The notes beneath the pieces are model-generated. The model was not told where the DNA came from. It ran no database searches and was given only the letters and a program-made list of their open reading frames with translations. From an uncultured Bacteroidota bacterium (GTDB lineage Bacteria > Bacteroidota > Bacteroidia > AKYH767-A > OLB10), in contig CAADHD010000013.1 of assembly GCA_900696575.1 (NCBI GenBank), forward strand, positions 1 to 42,726: DNA of 42,726 nt. Direction: 5' to 3'. Within the stretch, counting starts at the first letter, position 1. Every line of letters begins with the position of its first letter. Both the position numbers and the translations under genes were made by a program. This document shows positions 19,701 through 25,841 of this stretch, one piece after another.

Positions 19701-21464
19701 GTATGTGATGGTTGGGTTTGTTCCTGTTGATGTTTGGCCATTTCCGAAGTTCCAGTTGTAAGTACTTCCCGCAGGATTGGTATTGTTGGTTATGTTAATG
19801 GCAGTACCCAAACAGGCATTCCCTGCTGCGAAACTGACAACCGGTAAAGGATAAATGGTTATAGGGATGATGACTGTATCAATACAACCTAGATTGGTTG
19901 TAACCACTAATTGTACATTGTATGTTCCGTCATTGGTATAAGTATAAACGGGATTTTGTTGTGTAGAGGTTCCGCCATTACCAAAATTCCAGTTCCATGA
20001 CGTAAAAATTCCTCCCGGCAAAGTTGACAAGTCTGTAAACTGAATGGGAGTATTTATGCAGGCATTTGTTGCTGTGAAATTTGCGGTAGGTTCATAAGCG
20101 CTTATTACATCCACTGTATCCGTATCAGTACACATGCCATCACTTACCGTAAGAACATACGTTCCCGGTCCGACTGTAATACCCGGATTGGTTGAACCTG
20201 TACTCCACAGATAAGTGTAAGTACCGCTTCCTCCGGTTGCAGAACCATATAAAGTAGCTATGTCATTGCAGGCTATTAGCTGGTCAGTACCTGCATTGGC
20301 CTGAACTCCCACTACTGTTAAGCAATAAGAATAAATCTGAGTTCCATTCATAGGACAGGCGTCATCCTGTACCATTGCTGTAAAGCATTGCTGAGTACCT
20401 ATGTCAGCATCGGTTGGCGTCCAGCAAAAGGTGGCTGTAGGATGTTGTGCTGCATTAGTGGTGAATGTTCCTCCGGCAATACCGCCATCCCAGCTTACAA
20501 AAACATTTTGCCCGGCATCAGCATCATCAGAGTAGATGTTAAAACAATAAGGTTGATTGGCACAGATGGTTGCGGTAAACTGATTGGTTCCGTTAATACC
20601 GGTAAGGGTGGGTAATTGATTGTTGCAGGCAATTACTGTAACCTGAATATCTCTTTCCACAGTACCTATTAAAACTCCATTCCTGTACTCGCTAACAAGC
20701 ACGGCCATTACTGTAACCTGTAATTGCTGAGGTGTCATGCAGATATCACCTGTGTTTGTATTGAACTGAACCGAGGGGCTTGAATTAAGTGGATTTGTTG
20801 CTGAATAGGGTGGGATGTAGTTGACTGTTCCTGCAGCAGTTTGTAATGGGGTGATCAATGAGTAAGCCAGCGAGTCGCCATCAGCATCAAATGCTCCATG
20901 GTTAAAACAAAGCTGTTGGCCAAGGCAGGCAAAGGGTACCGGTTTATTTGAAAATACCGGTGAAGTATTGCAGGGCGAAATGGTATTGTTTAATGTAGCA
21001 TAAATATGAAATGTACTTGTTCCCGGATTGGAAATGGTATTGATGGCAGCATTGCGGCAGCACAGGTCATAACTGAATCGCCAGTCAGTGCATTGCATGG
21101 GTAAAGTAATAACGCCTTCGTAAATCCATTCCTGTATTCCGGTAAATGTTCCGCCATTGCATGTGGATAAAGCGCTCGGGCAAAGAGGAGTTACTTGTAC
21201 TCCTGTTCCTGGTATAGGATTGCAGGTAACTCCAAGGCTCTGGCCGCAGGATGCAGAAGTTACATTTATATAGACACTGTTGGGCGCATTTATGCCAATG
21301 CAATCTCTGTAAAAAGATAATCTTACCCGGTAGGTGTTGCCTCCAAGGCAAGTGTAAGTCAGATCCGCGCCCATGGCATGACTGGCCTCGCTTTGGAAAC
21401 TCCAAAGACTGAGTAGTGAAAACAGGATGGCTGGTAAGGATTTTCTGAGTAGTTTTTTTACCAT
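13722..21464 (-). CDS. Giant secreted PKD/Ig-repeat protein with type B T9SS (gliding-motility-associated) C-terminal domain
   Basis: The 2580-residue protein has a signal peptide (MVKKLLRKSLPAILFSLLSL..SEA) and a cysteine-rich N-terminal part to about 385. A modular array then runs in this order: Ig1; PKD1-3 (about 455-700); Ig2-5 (700-980); PKD4-6 (980-1225); Ig6-10 (1225-1580); PKD7-17 (1580-2475). PKD modules show W.W.FG[DN]G...QNP and repeat every ~82 residues. Ig modules show Y.WS.G.TT..I.V...GTY.VTVTD and repeat every ~70. The last ~90 residues (IPNAFSPNGDGTNDVF..WNRWGD..Y) are the CHU_C/gliding-motility-associated domain, a type B T9SS signal that usually leaves the protein attached or handed to a partner outside. 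Likely an adhesin or surface fibre. All modules but one carry a regular cysteine pair. No catalytic domain was seen. Confidence 0.92.
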   Translation of the reverse strand: MVKKLLRKSLPAILFSLLSLWSFQSEASHAMGADLTYTCLGGNTYRVRLSFYRDCIGINAPNSVYINVTSASCGQSLGVTCNPIPGTGVQVTPLCPSALSTCNGGTFTGIQEWIYEGVITLPMQCTDWRFSYDLCCRNAAINTISNPGTSTFHIYATLNNTISPCNTSPVFSNKPVPFACLGQQLCFNHGAFDADGDSLAYSLITPLQTAAGTVNYIPPYSATNPLNSSPSVQFNTNTGDICMTPQQLQVTVMAVLVSEYRNGVLIGTVERDIQVTVIACNNQLPTLTGINGTNQFTATICANQPYCFNIYSDDADAGQNVFVSWDGGIAGGTFTTNAAQHPTATFCWTPTDADIGTQQCFTAMVQDDACPMNGTQIYSYCLTVVGVQANAGTDQLIACNDIATLYGSATGGSGTYTYLWSTGSTNPGITVGPGTYVLTVSDGMCTDTDTVDVISAYEPTANFTATNACINTPIQFTDLSTLPGGIFTSWNWNFGNGGTSTQQNPVYTYTNDGTYNVQLVVTTNLGCIDTVIIPITIYPLPVVSFAAGNACLGTAINITNNTNPAGSTYNWNFGNGQTSTGTNPTITYSDTGTYTITLVATSPNGCINNFSLPVTVYPLPVAAFNFSPLGTCQGGTITFNNTSTGGTTYNWNFGNGQTSTSPNPSVTYNTPGSFDVTLTVTSLNGCVSTVTHTVIVNPPPTANAGNPQSVCLGGSVTLVGSGGVTYQWNTGATTDVISVSPPTNTTYTVTVTDANGCTATAQVIVTVNPLPVPTVSPDQSICIGQSVNLTATGGVSYYWNPSGNTTGTITVTPSTSTTYAVNVTDINGCTGTGFVNVTVNPLPVVSLQNAFVCSGQSITLDPGNPGSTYVWSNGSTTQTISVSSAGTYTVTVTTPQGCTASSSAVISVGGTITNSLTNAQFCQGDSATLNAGNSGSAYVWSTGATTQTITVYNTGTYSVTITDGNGCSGTVSTTVNVFPLPQAQFIPNDVCIGDSMFFMDISTINSGTIVSWQWDFGDGNVSQQQNPIHIYATPGTYSVTFTVTSNQGCVSSITKSFTVFPLPEANFNLNNACTGTAVSLTNTSTVSVGNVTGWNYNFGDGNISTLQNPTNIYSSPGIYNITLIVTTDGGCRDTITKPITIYPLPQPSFNALPVCVGNPTTFTSTSTVPGGVISSWQWSFGDATTSAAQNPSHLYNNAGTYTVTLIATSSNGCTASIQQPVTVNSLPAANAGPDQSVCLGTSATLNAQGGYIYSWTPGGQTAASITVFPLVNTSYVVLVTDSNGCANQDTVNVNVLPLPVVNAGADKNICIGASTNITATGGTTYLWNPGGATTASIAVNPTTTTSYIVTATSAAGCINNDTVVVTVNPLPSANAGPDVTLCSGATATLSATGGTSYLWSPSGSTSATIYVNPLANSSFTVLVTDSNGCQNWDTVSVTVNPSPLVSLQSAFICSGNTVTLDAGNAGSTYLWSPGGETTQTITVGTSGFYSVIVTNNFGCQSSGSANITVGGTGLAGNLTPAVFCDGGSTVLNAGNPGSIYQWSTGATTQSIIVNTAGTYTVTVTDGSGCSAVYNANVTVHPLPLVSFSASPNCENTPTLLTNNTTISSGTINSWFWDFGDGNSSTAQQPSNQFIQGSYTVTLTAVSGNGCSASISQNITIYPKPDALFVSNTVCFGEITQFQDFSAVNNGNITGWNWDFGDGSSGIGLNPMHQYNAAGNYIVTLIVTSNQGCSDTIIAPVDINPRPVADFSATEVCRGSMTDFTDLSTITPGSIDGWEWTFGDGGNASIQNPSHTYLTDGLFNVTLVVTSDKGCNDTLSMPVRVNPLPDASITTQPVCHTSPSQFTGNASINSGSIQNWYWEFGDSTFAGIQNPSHIYSNSGSYNVMLVAVSDKGCMDSAFQSITVYSLPLAGFSFTNACLNGQSVFTDTSTVAGSTITSWSWNFGDGNTSSSQNPSHTFGSSGSYPVTLTVTSAQGCTQSVTQTVNSFAIPVANFSTGNVCLGMPTAFFNQSTLSGGGTVSCLWNFGDGNTSTDQNPVYTYSTYGTFQVSLTATSANGCVNTITLPVEVYPLPIVNFTAPDACINTQVLFTDLSSVPNSSPVTQWSWNLGDSTTSQAQHPVHQYTLPGTYNITLSVTSLNGCSNTLSDSIRIFPAPEPSILVTAGCITDPVLLVNGNDPSNTSGNTFNWNFGDGNTSSQIQPSHYYTSAGTYNVSLELTNNFGCKTMVTVPVVVNPQPDADFNAANACAGNNVQFINQSTISSGSIVSYLWNFGNGQTSAAIHPSISFNTPGTYTVTLIALSDMGCSDTASMNITIYPNPVSHFSAVNNIGCGPLPVYFTDSSFIQSGNIVAWQWNFGDGGYDSVQNPVHIYMHSGNYNVSLTVTSNNGCTHTVTIPNAVTVHPKPVADFMPSPPKTNILNPVITFHNLSQGANYYQWQFGDGHTSGQVTPTHTYKDTGWYHVLLFVMNDFGCTDTISKWIYIEPITTVFIPNAFSPNGDGTNDVFLVKGINIRDVKMNIWNRWGDKIYFTEDCISYPWDGSVQNSRDQAKEDVYVYEAVVTDVFYKEHRYVGRVSLVR
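14010..20300 (-). repeat. Coding tandem array of 17 PKD and 10 Ig-like modules
   Basis: Within the giant gene, PKD modules recur every ~245 bp (14130-16630, 17915-18430, 19500-19995 for the FGDG codons) and Ig-like modules every ~210 bp (16830-17710, 18640-19290, near 20190). Copies are diverged at the DNA level, so the array is old and not a recent slippage product. Boundaries are approximate. Confidence 0.85.
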
Positions 21465-21812
21465 GCGTAATTACATTTTATCGTTTATAACTGAATTAGG
21501 TTTCACTCAGTTGGATTTAAATTGAATTACATATCAAATGTATTTTTGATTAACAGCGATGATGAACCAACTTTAAGTTATTCTTGTTTTTGTAAGAAAC
21601 GAAAGGTCAGCTCTATGTAATTGGGGAGATTGAAGAGCTGGAAACGAAAAAACCTTTTCATCTGGCTTAATCAGCCATGTAAGGAAACAGGAAAAATGTT
21701 AAGAAATCACATACTTGATAAGTGATTAATCGGAAGTGTCTGTATTCTGTTGCTTAAAACAGACATTGGGTTTTGAAAACAGGAACAGAATTTGGCTAAG
21801 CAGCGGATTTTT
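21465..21812. other. 348-bp intergenic region between giant PKD gene and psd
   Basis: No gene is supported here. The region must hold the promoter of the giant gene at its left side and the 3' end of the psd transcript at its right side. The right side has a 7-bp inverted repeat TGTCTGT/ACAGACA (21737-21765) without a T-run, so no terminator is claimed. The remainder is AT-rich with no further structure that I can see. Confidence 0.5.
21535..21542 (-). promoter_or_regulatory. Putative -7 element for the giant PKD gene
   Basis: TACATTTG on the minus strand matches TAnnTTTG. The predicted start would give a leader of about 65 nt before ATG 21464. No exact TTTG is seen at -33; the nearest is TTGG at about 23 nt. 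Confidence 0.4.
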
Positions 21813-22469
21813 TTATGCTGACCACTCGCCAATTACCGTAATTCCACCTTTGGTTTTTTCGTTCAGTTTAACATTGATTTTTGTGCCTATAGGGAGGTAC
21901 AAGTCAACTCTTGAGCCAAACTTTATGAAACCCATTTGAGAGCATTGTTTAACCATATCGCCCTCATGAGGATAGTAAATAATCCTTTTGGCAAGAGCAC
22001 CGGCAATCTGTCTGAGAAGTATAGATTTATTTTCCTTCTCGATGACAATTGTTGTACGCTCGTTTTGAGTAGAAGCTTTCGGGTGCCAGGCAACTAAGTA
22101 TTTGCCTGCATGATAACAGATGTATTTGATTTTTCCGCTGATAGGATACCAGTTGATATGAACATTAAATGGTGACATGAAAATACTGACCTGAATTCTT
22201 TTGTCTTTGAAAAACTCATGTTCTGTTGTTTCTTCAATAACTACCACTTTTCCGTCAGCAGGAGCTAAAATCAGTTTTTCGCCAAAAACAAACTCTCTGG
22301 AAGGGCTGCGGAAAAACTGCAACAGCAATAACATGATGACGATTGAAACAGAAAGTGAGGAAAGGATAATCCAGTCATCATCTCTAAAATAAAGCAGCGC
22401 AACGTTTACTGCAAGCAAAATAAAAAATGCAGAATACAGAATGGTATGTCCTTCGCGGTGAATGGTCAT
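21813..22469 (-). CDS. psd: Phosphatidylserine decarboxylase, short (archaeal-type) proenzyme
   Basis: Psd removes the carboxyl group of phosphatidylserine to give phosphatidylethanolamine at the inner membrane. The 218-residue protein starts with two hydrophobic helices (about 9-27 and 33-51). The PADGKVV motif (70-76), SIFMSPFNVHINWYP (95-109, with the family His) and a C-terminal FGSRVD follow. In this short class the self-cleavage site is GS, here G185-S186; S186 becomes the pyruvoyl group. Length and motifs are complete. It starts 21 bases after the yebC-family gene and is probably co-transcribed with it. The phosphatidylserine synthase partner (pssA) is not in the window. Confidence 0.9.
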   Translation of the reverse strand: MTIHREGHTILYSAFFILLAVNVALLYFRDDDWIILSSLSVSIVIMLLLLQFFRSPSREFVFGEKLILAPADGKVVVIEETTEHEFFKDKRIQVSIFMSPFNVHINWYPISGKIKYICYHAGKYLVAWHPKASTQNERTTIVIEKENKSILLRQIAGALAKRIIYYPHEGDMVKQCSQMGFIKFGSRVDLYLPIGTKINVKLNEKTKGGITVIGEWSA

Positions 22470-22490
22470 AAAAGAGTTGAGGTTATAGTT

Positions 22491-23198
22491 TTATTTAAGA
22501 TTATGGAATACCTGTTGCACATCATCATCCTGCTCAATAGCTTCAACTAACTTAATGACTTCTTCCTGCTGCGATTCATTTAGTTCGACCCATGTATTAG
22601 GTATGCGTTGTTTTTCTGCACTAATCATATCAATTTTTTTTTCTTCAAGCGCTTTGGCCATGTTGCCGAAATCGTTAAACGAAGTATAGATATAAGCTTC
22701 CTGCCCGTCAACGGCAAGATCTTCAAGCCCGAAGTCAATCAATTCAAGTTCTAATTCTTCGGTATTTAAGTTGCCAGTCTTAATTTTAAAAACGCCTTTT
22801 CGGTCAAAAATAAAATCAAGTGATCCGGTTTTACCTAATGTTCCCCCTCCGCGGTTAAAATGCATACGGATATTGGCTACCGTCCGTGTGGGATTGTCGG
22901 TAGCCGTTTCGACAACAATAGCAACTCCATACGGGCCGTAACCTTCATAAACAACTTCTTCAAACGTGGAAGCGTCTTTTGAAGATGCCTTTTTAATGGC
23001 ATTTTCTACTCTGTCTTTTGGCATGTTTACCCCTTTGGCATTTTGTATTGCCGCCCGTAATCTCGGATTGTTATCAGGATTTGGGCCTCCTTGCTTTACT
23101 GCAATTGCAATTTCTTTTCCTATTCGGGTAAATGCTTTAGCCATCCGGTCGTACCGGGCAAACATTTTATGCTTTCTTTTTTCAAATATTCTTCCCAT
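22491..23198 (-). CDS. yebC: YebC/TACO1 family protein
   Basis: The 235-residue protein has the YebC layout: a basic N-terminal domain (RIFEKRKHKMFARYDRMAKA), IRTAI-like RLRAAIQNAKGVNMP with DRVENAIKKA (about 45-70), VYEGYGPYGVAIVVE (about 84-98), and NIRMHFNRGGGTLG followed by a ferredoxin-like domain. It was long annotated as a transcriptional regulator. The mitochondrial homologue TACO1 and recent work on bacterial members point to a role in translation of difficult (for example polyproline) sequences. A -7 promoter element lies 30 bases upstream, so it probably begins a yebC-psd transcript. Confidence 0.92.
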   Translation of the reverse strand: MGRIFEKRKHKMFARYDRMAKAFTRIGKEIAIAVKQGGPNPDNNPRLRAAIQNAKGVNMPKDRVENAIKKASSKDASTFEEVVYEGYGPYGVAIVVETATDNPTRTVANIRMHFNRGGGTLGKTGSLDFIFDRKGVFKIKTGNLNTEELELELIDFGLEDLAVDGQEAYIYTSFNDFGNMAKALEEKKIDMISAEKQRIPNTWVELNESQQEEVIKLVEAIEQDDDVQQVFHNLK

Positions 23199-23227
23199 TT
23201 AAAATTCTAATTTCGGTTAGCAGAGGG

Positions 23228-23235
23228 CAAATGTA
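23228..23235 (-). promoter_or_regulatory. -7 promoter element upstream of yebC
   Basis: TACATTTG on the minus strand, in the 43-base gap between the GNAT gene and yebC, matches TAnnTTTG. The predicted start near 23221 gives a leader of about 23 nt. No TTTG box was found upstream, where the GNAT coding end lies. Confidence 0.45.
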
Positions 23236-23241
23236 AGCAGG

Positions 23242-23775
23242 TTATGGCTGGGCATGATTTTTATTTAAATCAAGTTTCATTACATGATCATTGTAAAGTT
23301 TTTTCCCTACCATAAATTGTTTTTCTCCAATAATTTCAAATCCCCATTTTTTGTAAAATTCAACAGCTCTCAAATTTTGTTGCCACACGGTTAACCATAT
23401 TACTTCCATTCCTTTAGCCAGCGATTCGCTTATGCATTGTTGCATTAACAGGGCGCCAATTCCTGTACCCAATGCTTTTTTACGTGCATAAATTCTCTGT
23501 ATCTGCACAGTTTTTTTGCCTTCCAGAGTATTTACTCTTTCGTTTGTATTCAATTTTGCATATGCTATTGCTTCATCATTTTGGAAAAGCAGAAAAAAAA
23601 CATTTCCATCTTCTTCAATTTCTGATTTCATCTGATGAATGGAGAAGGCAGACTGCAAATAACTTTCAAGATCTTCTCGGGTGTTTACTTCGCCAAATGC
23701 TTCAGAAAATGTAATAGCACCCAGCTGAGATAATAATTCTGCATCTTCAATTGTCGCTTTTCTGATAATATTCAT
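23242..23775 (-). CDS. GNAT family N-acetyltransferase
   Basis: The 177-residue protein shows the GNAT fold in order: N-terminal strand IRKATIEDAELLSQLG, a central strand pair ending VQIQRIYARKK, and the acetyl-CoA pyrophosphate loop ALGTGIGALLMQQCI (about 112-126; R/QxxGxG/A form). The C-terminal strands are VIWLTVWQQNLRAVEFYKKWGF and GEKQFMVGKK. The substrate is unknown. The best guess from the overall look is a RimI/PhnO-like small-molecule or peptide acetyltransferase. It starts 1 base after the stop of the upstream lipoprotein gene, so the two form an operon. Confidence 0.88.
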   Translation of the reverse strand: MNIIRKATIEDAELLSQLGAITFSEAFGEVNTREDLESYLQSAFSIHQMKSEIEEDGNVFFLLFQNDEAIAYAKLNTNERVNTLEGKKTVQIQRIYARKKALGTGIGALLMQQCISESLAKGMEVIWLTVWQQNLRAVEFYKKWGFEIIGEKQFMVGKKLYNDHVMKLDLNKNHAQP

Positions 23776-23776
23776 T

Positions 23777-24346
23777 TTACTGCCATGTTAGTCCAAGCTT
23801 AACACTAACACCGTTCGTACCAATGGAAGACACACTGTTGATATATGGATTCGTCAGGCTTAAGTCCGGCTCAACAACGAAAGAAATACTGTCCATCAAT
23901 ATGCTGTCGCGGCCGGCTGAAGATAAGTCAAGATCATAAACACGCAGGTGGAATTGTTTTCCGAACCCGGGAATGTAAAGCGGGGAAGTCAGGTTGTAAA
24001 CTAAAGGCAGGTTTCGCGGATCAACGTTAACAAAGTGTGTTTGTTGATAAAAACTAAACGGAAAAAGAGTATCATAAATGCCGATATTGTAAAATACATC
24101 AGGGTATTGAAAGTTTACGGAATCAAAATTTGTTGTTATTACGGTATCCCAAAGCTGTCCGAACGGGTTTAGTGAATCAAAACTGTTTAAAATAATGGAA
24201 GAAATAAATACTGAATCTTTGGGTACTATTATGGTGTTTCCTTGTTCATCCTGACCTAAAACGGGTATATCCTTTTGGCATGAGCTAAGCACAGAAGCGA
24301 TGGAAATAAAGATTATTGTTGTGCCTAAATGTCTGTTTGCGAGCAT
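23777..24346 (-). CDS. Putative lipoprotein of unknown function
   Basis: ATG 24344-24346 is chosen over the longer frame to 24397, because it gives a lipoprotein signal ending VLSSC (C23) and sits 21 bases after a full Bacteroidota promoter. The 189-residue product has no family I can name. The mature part is rich in D, S, F and N, with repeated short beta-like segments (DSVFISSIILNSFDS, NIGIYDTLFPFSFY). It ends in KLGLTWQ, a terminal aromatic that may simply be chance. It looks like a small beta-sandwich anchored in the outer or inner membrane. It is coupled to the GNAT gene downstream. Confidence 0.65.
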   Translation of the reverse strand: MLANRHLGTTIIFISIASVLSSCQKDIPVLGQDEQGNTIIVPKDSVFISSIILNSFDSLNPFGQLWDTVITTNFDSVNFQYPDVFYNIGIYDTLFPFSFYQQTHFVNVDPRNLPLVYNLTSPLYIPGFGKQFHLRVYDLDLSSAGRDSILMDSISFVVEPDLSLTNPYINSVSSIGTNGVSVKLGLTWQ

Positions 24347-24366
24347 GTTATGAGTGTATAAGGGTT

Positions 24367-24398
24367 CAAAAATAGGCATTCTGTAACGCCCGCCCAAA
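24367..24398 (-). promoter_or_regulatory. Bacteroidota promoter for the lipoprotein-GNAT operon
   Basis: On the minus strand, TTTG (24398-24395), 20 nt, then TATTTTTG (24374-24367). The predicted start near 24361 gives a leader of about 15 nt and rules against the longer reading frame starting at 24397. Confidence 0.7.
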
Positions 24399-24430
24399 TG
24401 GAATTACTGACAAAAAAATTATTGAAATTG

Positions 24431-24464
24431 TTTGCGCAGGTCTAATCATTTGCTTTTAAATTTG
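24431..24464 (+). promoter_or_regulatory. Bacteroidota promoter for the histone H1-like gene
   Basis: TTTG (24431-24434), 22 nt, then TAAATTTG (24457-24464). The predicted start near 24470 leaves a leader of about 36 nt. It lies back to back with the divergent promoter at 24367-24398. Confidence 0.65.
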
Positions 24465-24505
24465 TACGATTTTCAACAAACTTGCTTACCAAAACTTGAA
24501 AAACA

Positions 24506-25090
24506 ATGGCAACTAAAAAGAAACAAAAACCCAAAAAGGCTTCAGCAAAAAAACCTGCAGCCAAGAAAAAATCTAAACCTTCAAAAAAGCCGTTGAAGAA
24601 AAAACCGGCATCAAAAAAAGTTGCTCAGAAAAAGGCCAGGAAAAGTTCTGCCAGACCAAAGGCAAAGAAGGCAGCCCCAAAAGCTAAAAAAGTTGCAGCA
24701 AAAGCAAAGACAATAGGAAAGAAAAAGAAGGCGCAACCAAAAATATCTGTTAAGAAAGTTGCAGCAGCCAAAGTCAAAAAGCAAAATTTGAAGCCGAAAA
24801 AAGCAGCATCAAAACCCAAAGCCATAGCACCTCCGCCACCACTTCCAAAACCGAAACTTGGTAAGATTAAAGAGATACCGATGGTTCCGCCTTTGGATGA
24901 AATAACAATAACAGAAACAGCAGTGATCGAAGTAAACGATCAGCCCGTTGATGAAGTAGGGGATGAAAGGCTTGACGAGTTCCGCGAAACGCTGGGAAGT
25001 CCTGTTCGCGATTGGGGAGAACTTCTTACCAGAGGCGAAGAAGAGGATGTAGATGATGACTTGGAAGATGATCTGGATAAAGAATTATAG
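24506..25090 (+). CDS. Histone H1-like basic protein with acidic C-terminal tail
   Basis: The 194-residue protein has two opposite halves. Residues 1 to about 112 are mostly K, A, P and S in repeated KKxAxKK/PKAKKAA patterns, with no hydrophobic core; this resembles the C-terminal tails of eukaryotic H1 and bacterial H1-like DNA-binding proteins. A proline-rich link (PPPPLPKPK) leads to a C-terminal 80 residues rich in E and D, ending GEEEDVDDDLEDDLDKEL. The basic part is expected to bind DNA or RNA non-specifically. The acidic tail could compete with nucleic acid for it (inferred). It has its own promoter and terminator, so it is a single-gene unit. Composition bias makes homology uncertain. 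Confidence 0.75.
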   Translation: MATKKKQKPKKASAKKPAAKKKSKPSKKPLKKKPASKKVAQKKARKSSARPKAKKAAPKAKKVAAKAKTIGKKKKAQPKISVKKVAAAKVKKQNLKPKKAASKPKAIAPPPPLPKPKLGKIKEIPMVPPLDEITITETAVIEVNDQPVDEVGDERLDEFRETLGSPVRDWGELLTRGEEEDVDDDLEDDLDKEL

Positions 25091-25102
25091 AACCAAATTC
25101 TT

Positions 25103-25134
25103 TATAAAAAACCGGCTGCAAGCCGGTTTTTTTG
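25103..25134. terminator. Bidirectional terminator
   Basis: ACCGGCT/AGCCGGT (25111-25117 and 25121-25127) with a GCA loop is flanked by A5 on the left and T7 on the right. It can stop both the histone-like gene (plus) and the response-regulator gene (minus). Confidence 0.85.
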
Positions 25135-25788
25135 TTAGAATCCTTTTCCGGTTCTGCCGGTTTTGTTAAGTGCTTCCACTCTGCTTTGCACGTGCAGTTT
25201 GTCGTAAATATGATACACATGGGTACGAATGGTATTAGCGCTCAGGCTTAGTTTTTCAGCAATCTCTTTATTACGATAGCCTTTGGCAAGCAAATCAAGA
25301 ATTTCATTTTCACGCGGAGTGAGTAAATCATTTTCAGGGGCAACCTGATTTCTGTTCTGAAAAAAGGAAACAACTTTTTTGGCAATGGCAGAACTCATCG
25401 GGGCGCCTCCCTGCTGCAATTGTTTGAGCGATTCAAGCAAGGAATCTCCTGCAGCGCGTTTCAAAATATAACCGTTTGCTCCGGCAGAAAGAGCTCTGAA
25501 AATTTTATCATCGTCTTCATATACTGTGCACATCATAATCTGAGCTTTAGGATATTTCTGTCTGATGATTTTAGTGGTTTCAATTCCATCAATGCCGGGC
25601 AGATTAATATCCATCAGCACAATTTCGGGAGGATCCTGCTCAAAAGCTATCAGTGCATCTTCAGCTTTTGAGAACGGCAATGCTGTAAACGATGGGTCGT
25701 TGTTAATCAAAAAAGCCATACCATCACGAATGGCATGATGGTCTTCTATGATAGCTACCTTCTGTTTTTTTTCGGTTGTCTGATTCAT
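25135..25788 (-). CDS. LuxR/NarL-type response regulator
   Basis: This is the DNA-binding partner of the adjacent sensor kinase. ATG 25786-25788 is chosen because the receiver domain begins soon after; an in-frame ATG at 25824 would add 12 residues. The 217-residue product has E15-D16 in IIEDHH, the phospho-acceptor D60 in VLMDINLPG and K110 in GYILK. The LuxR-type helix-turn-helix (LTPRENEILDLLAKG..NKEIAEKLSLSANTIRTHV) is at about residues 150-200. It follows the kinase by 53 bases in the direction of transcription. No target sites could be identified. Confidence 0.92.
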   Translation of the reverse strand: MNQTTEKKQKVAIIEDHHAIRDGMAFLINNDPSFTALPFSKAEDALIAFEQDPPEIVLMDINLPGIDGIETTKIIRQKYPKAQIMMCTVYEDDDKIFRALSAGANGYILKRAAGDSLLESLKQLQQGGAPMSSAIAKKVVSFFQNRNQVAPENDLLTPRENEILDLLAKGYRNKEIAEKLSLSANTIRTHVYHIYDKLHVQSRVEALNKTGRTGKGF

Positions 25789-25841
25789 ATGCGATCGGTT
25801 AAAATTCCGGATAAAGTTAAGCACAATTTTCTATCTCTTAA

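Noticed and set aside
13722-21464. Regular ~245-bp and ~210-bp periodicity suggestive of a tandem DNA repeat or CRISPR-like array
   Set aside because: The period is that of diverged PKD and Ig-like protein modules in one open frame; there are no short identical direct repeats with unique spacers.
21737-21765. Inverted repeat TGTCTGT/ACAGACA as a terminator for psd
   Set aside because: Only a 7-bp stem with a 15-nt loop and no T-run; likely chance.
21736-21939. 67-residue plus-strand frame in the region next to psd
   Set aside because: It runs antisense into psd, lacks a promoter element and has no recognisable features.
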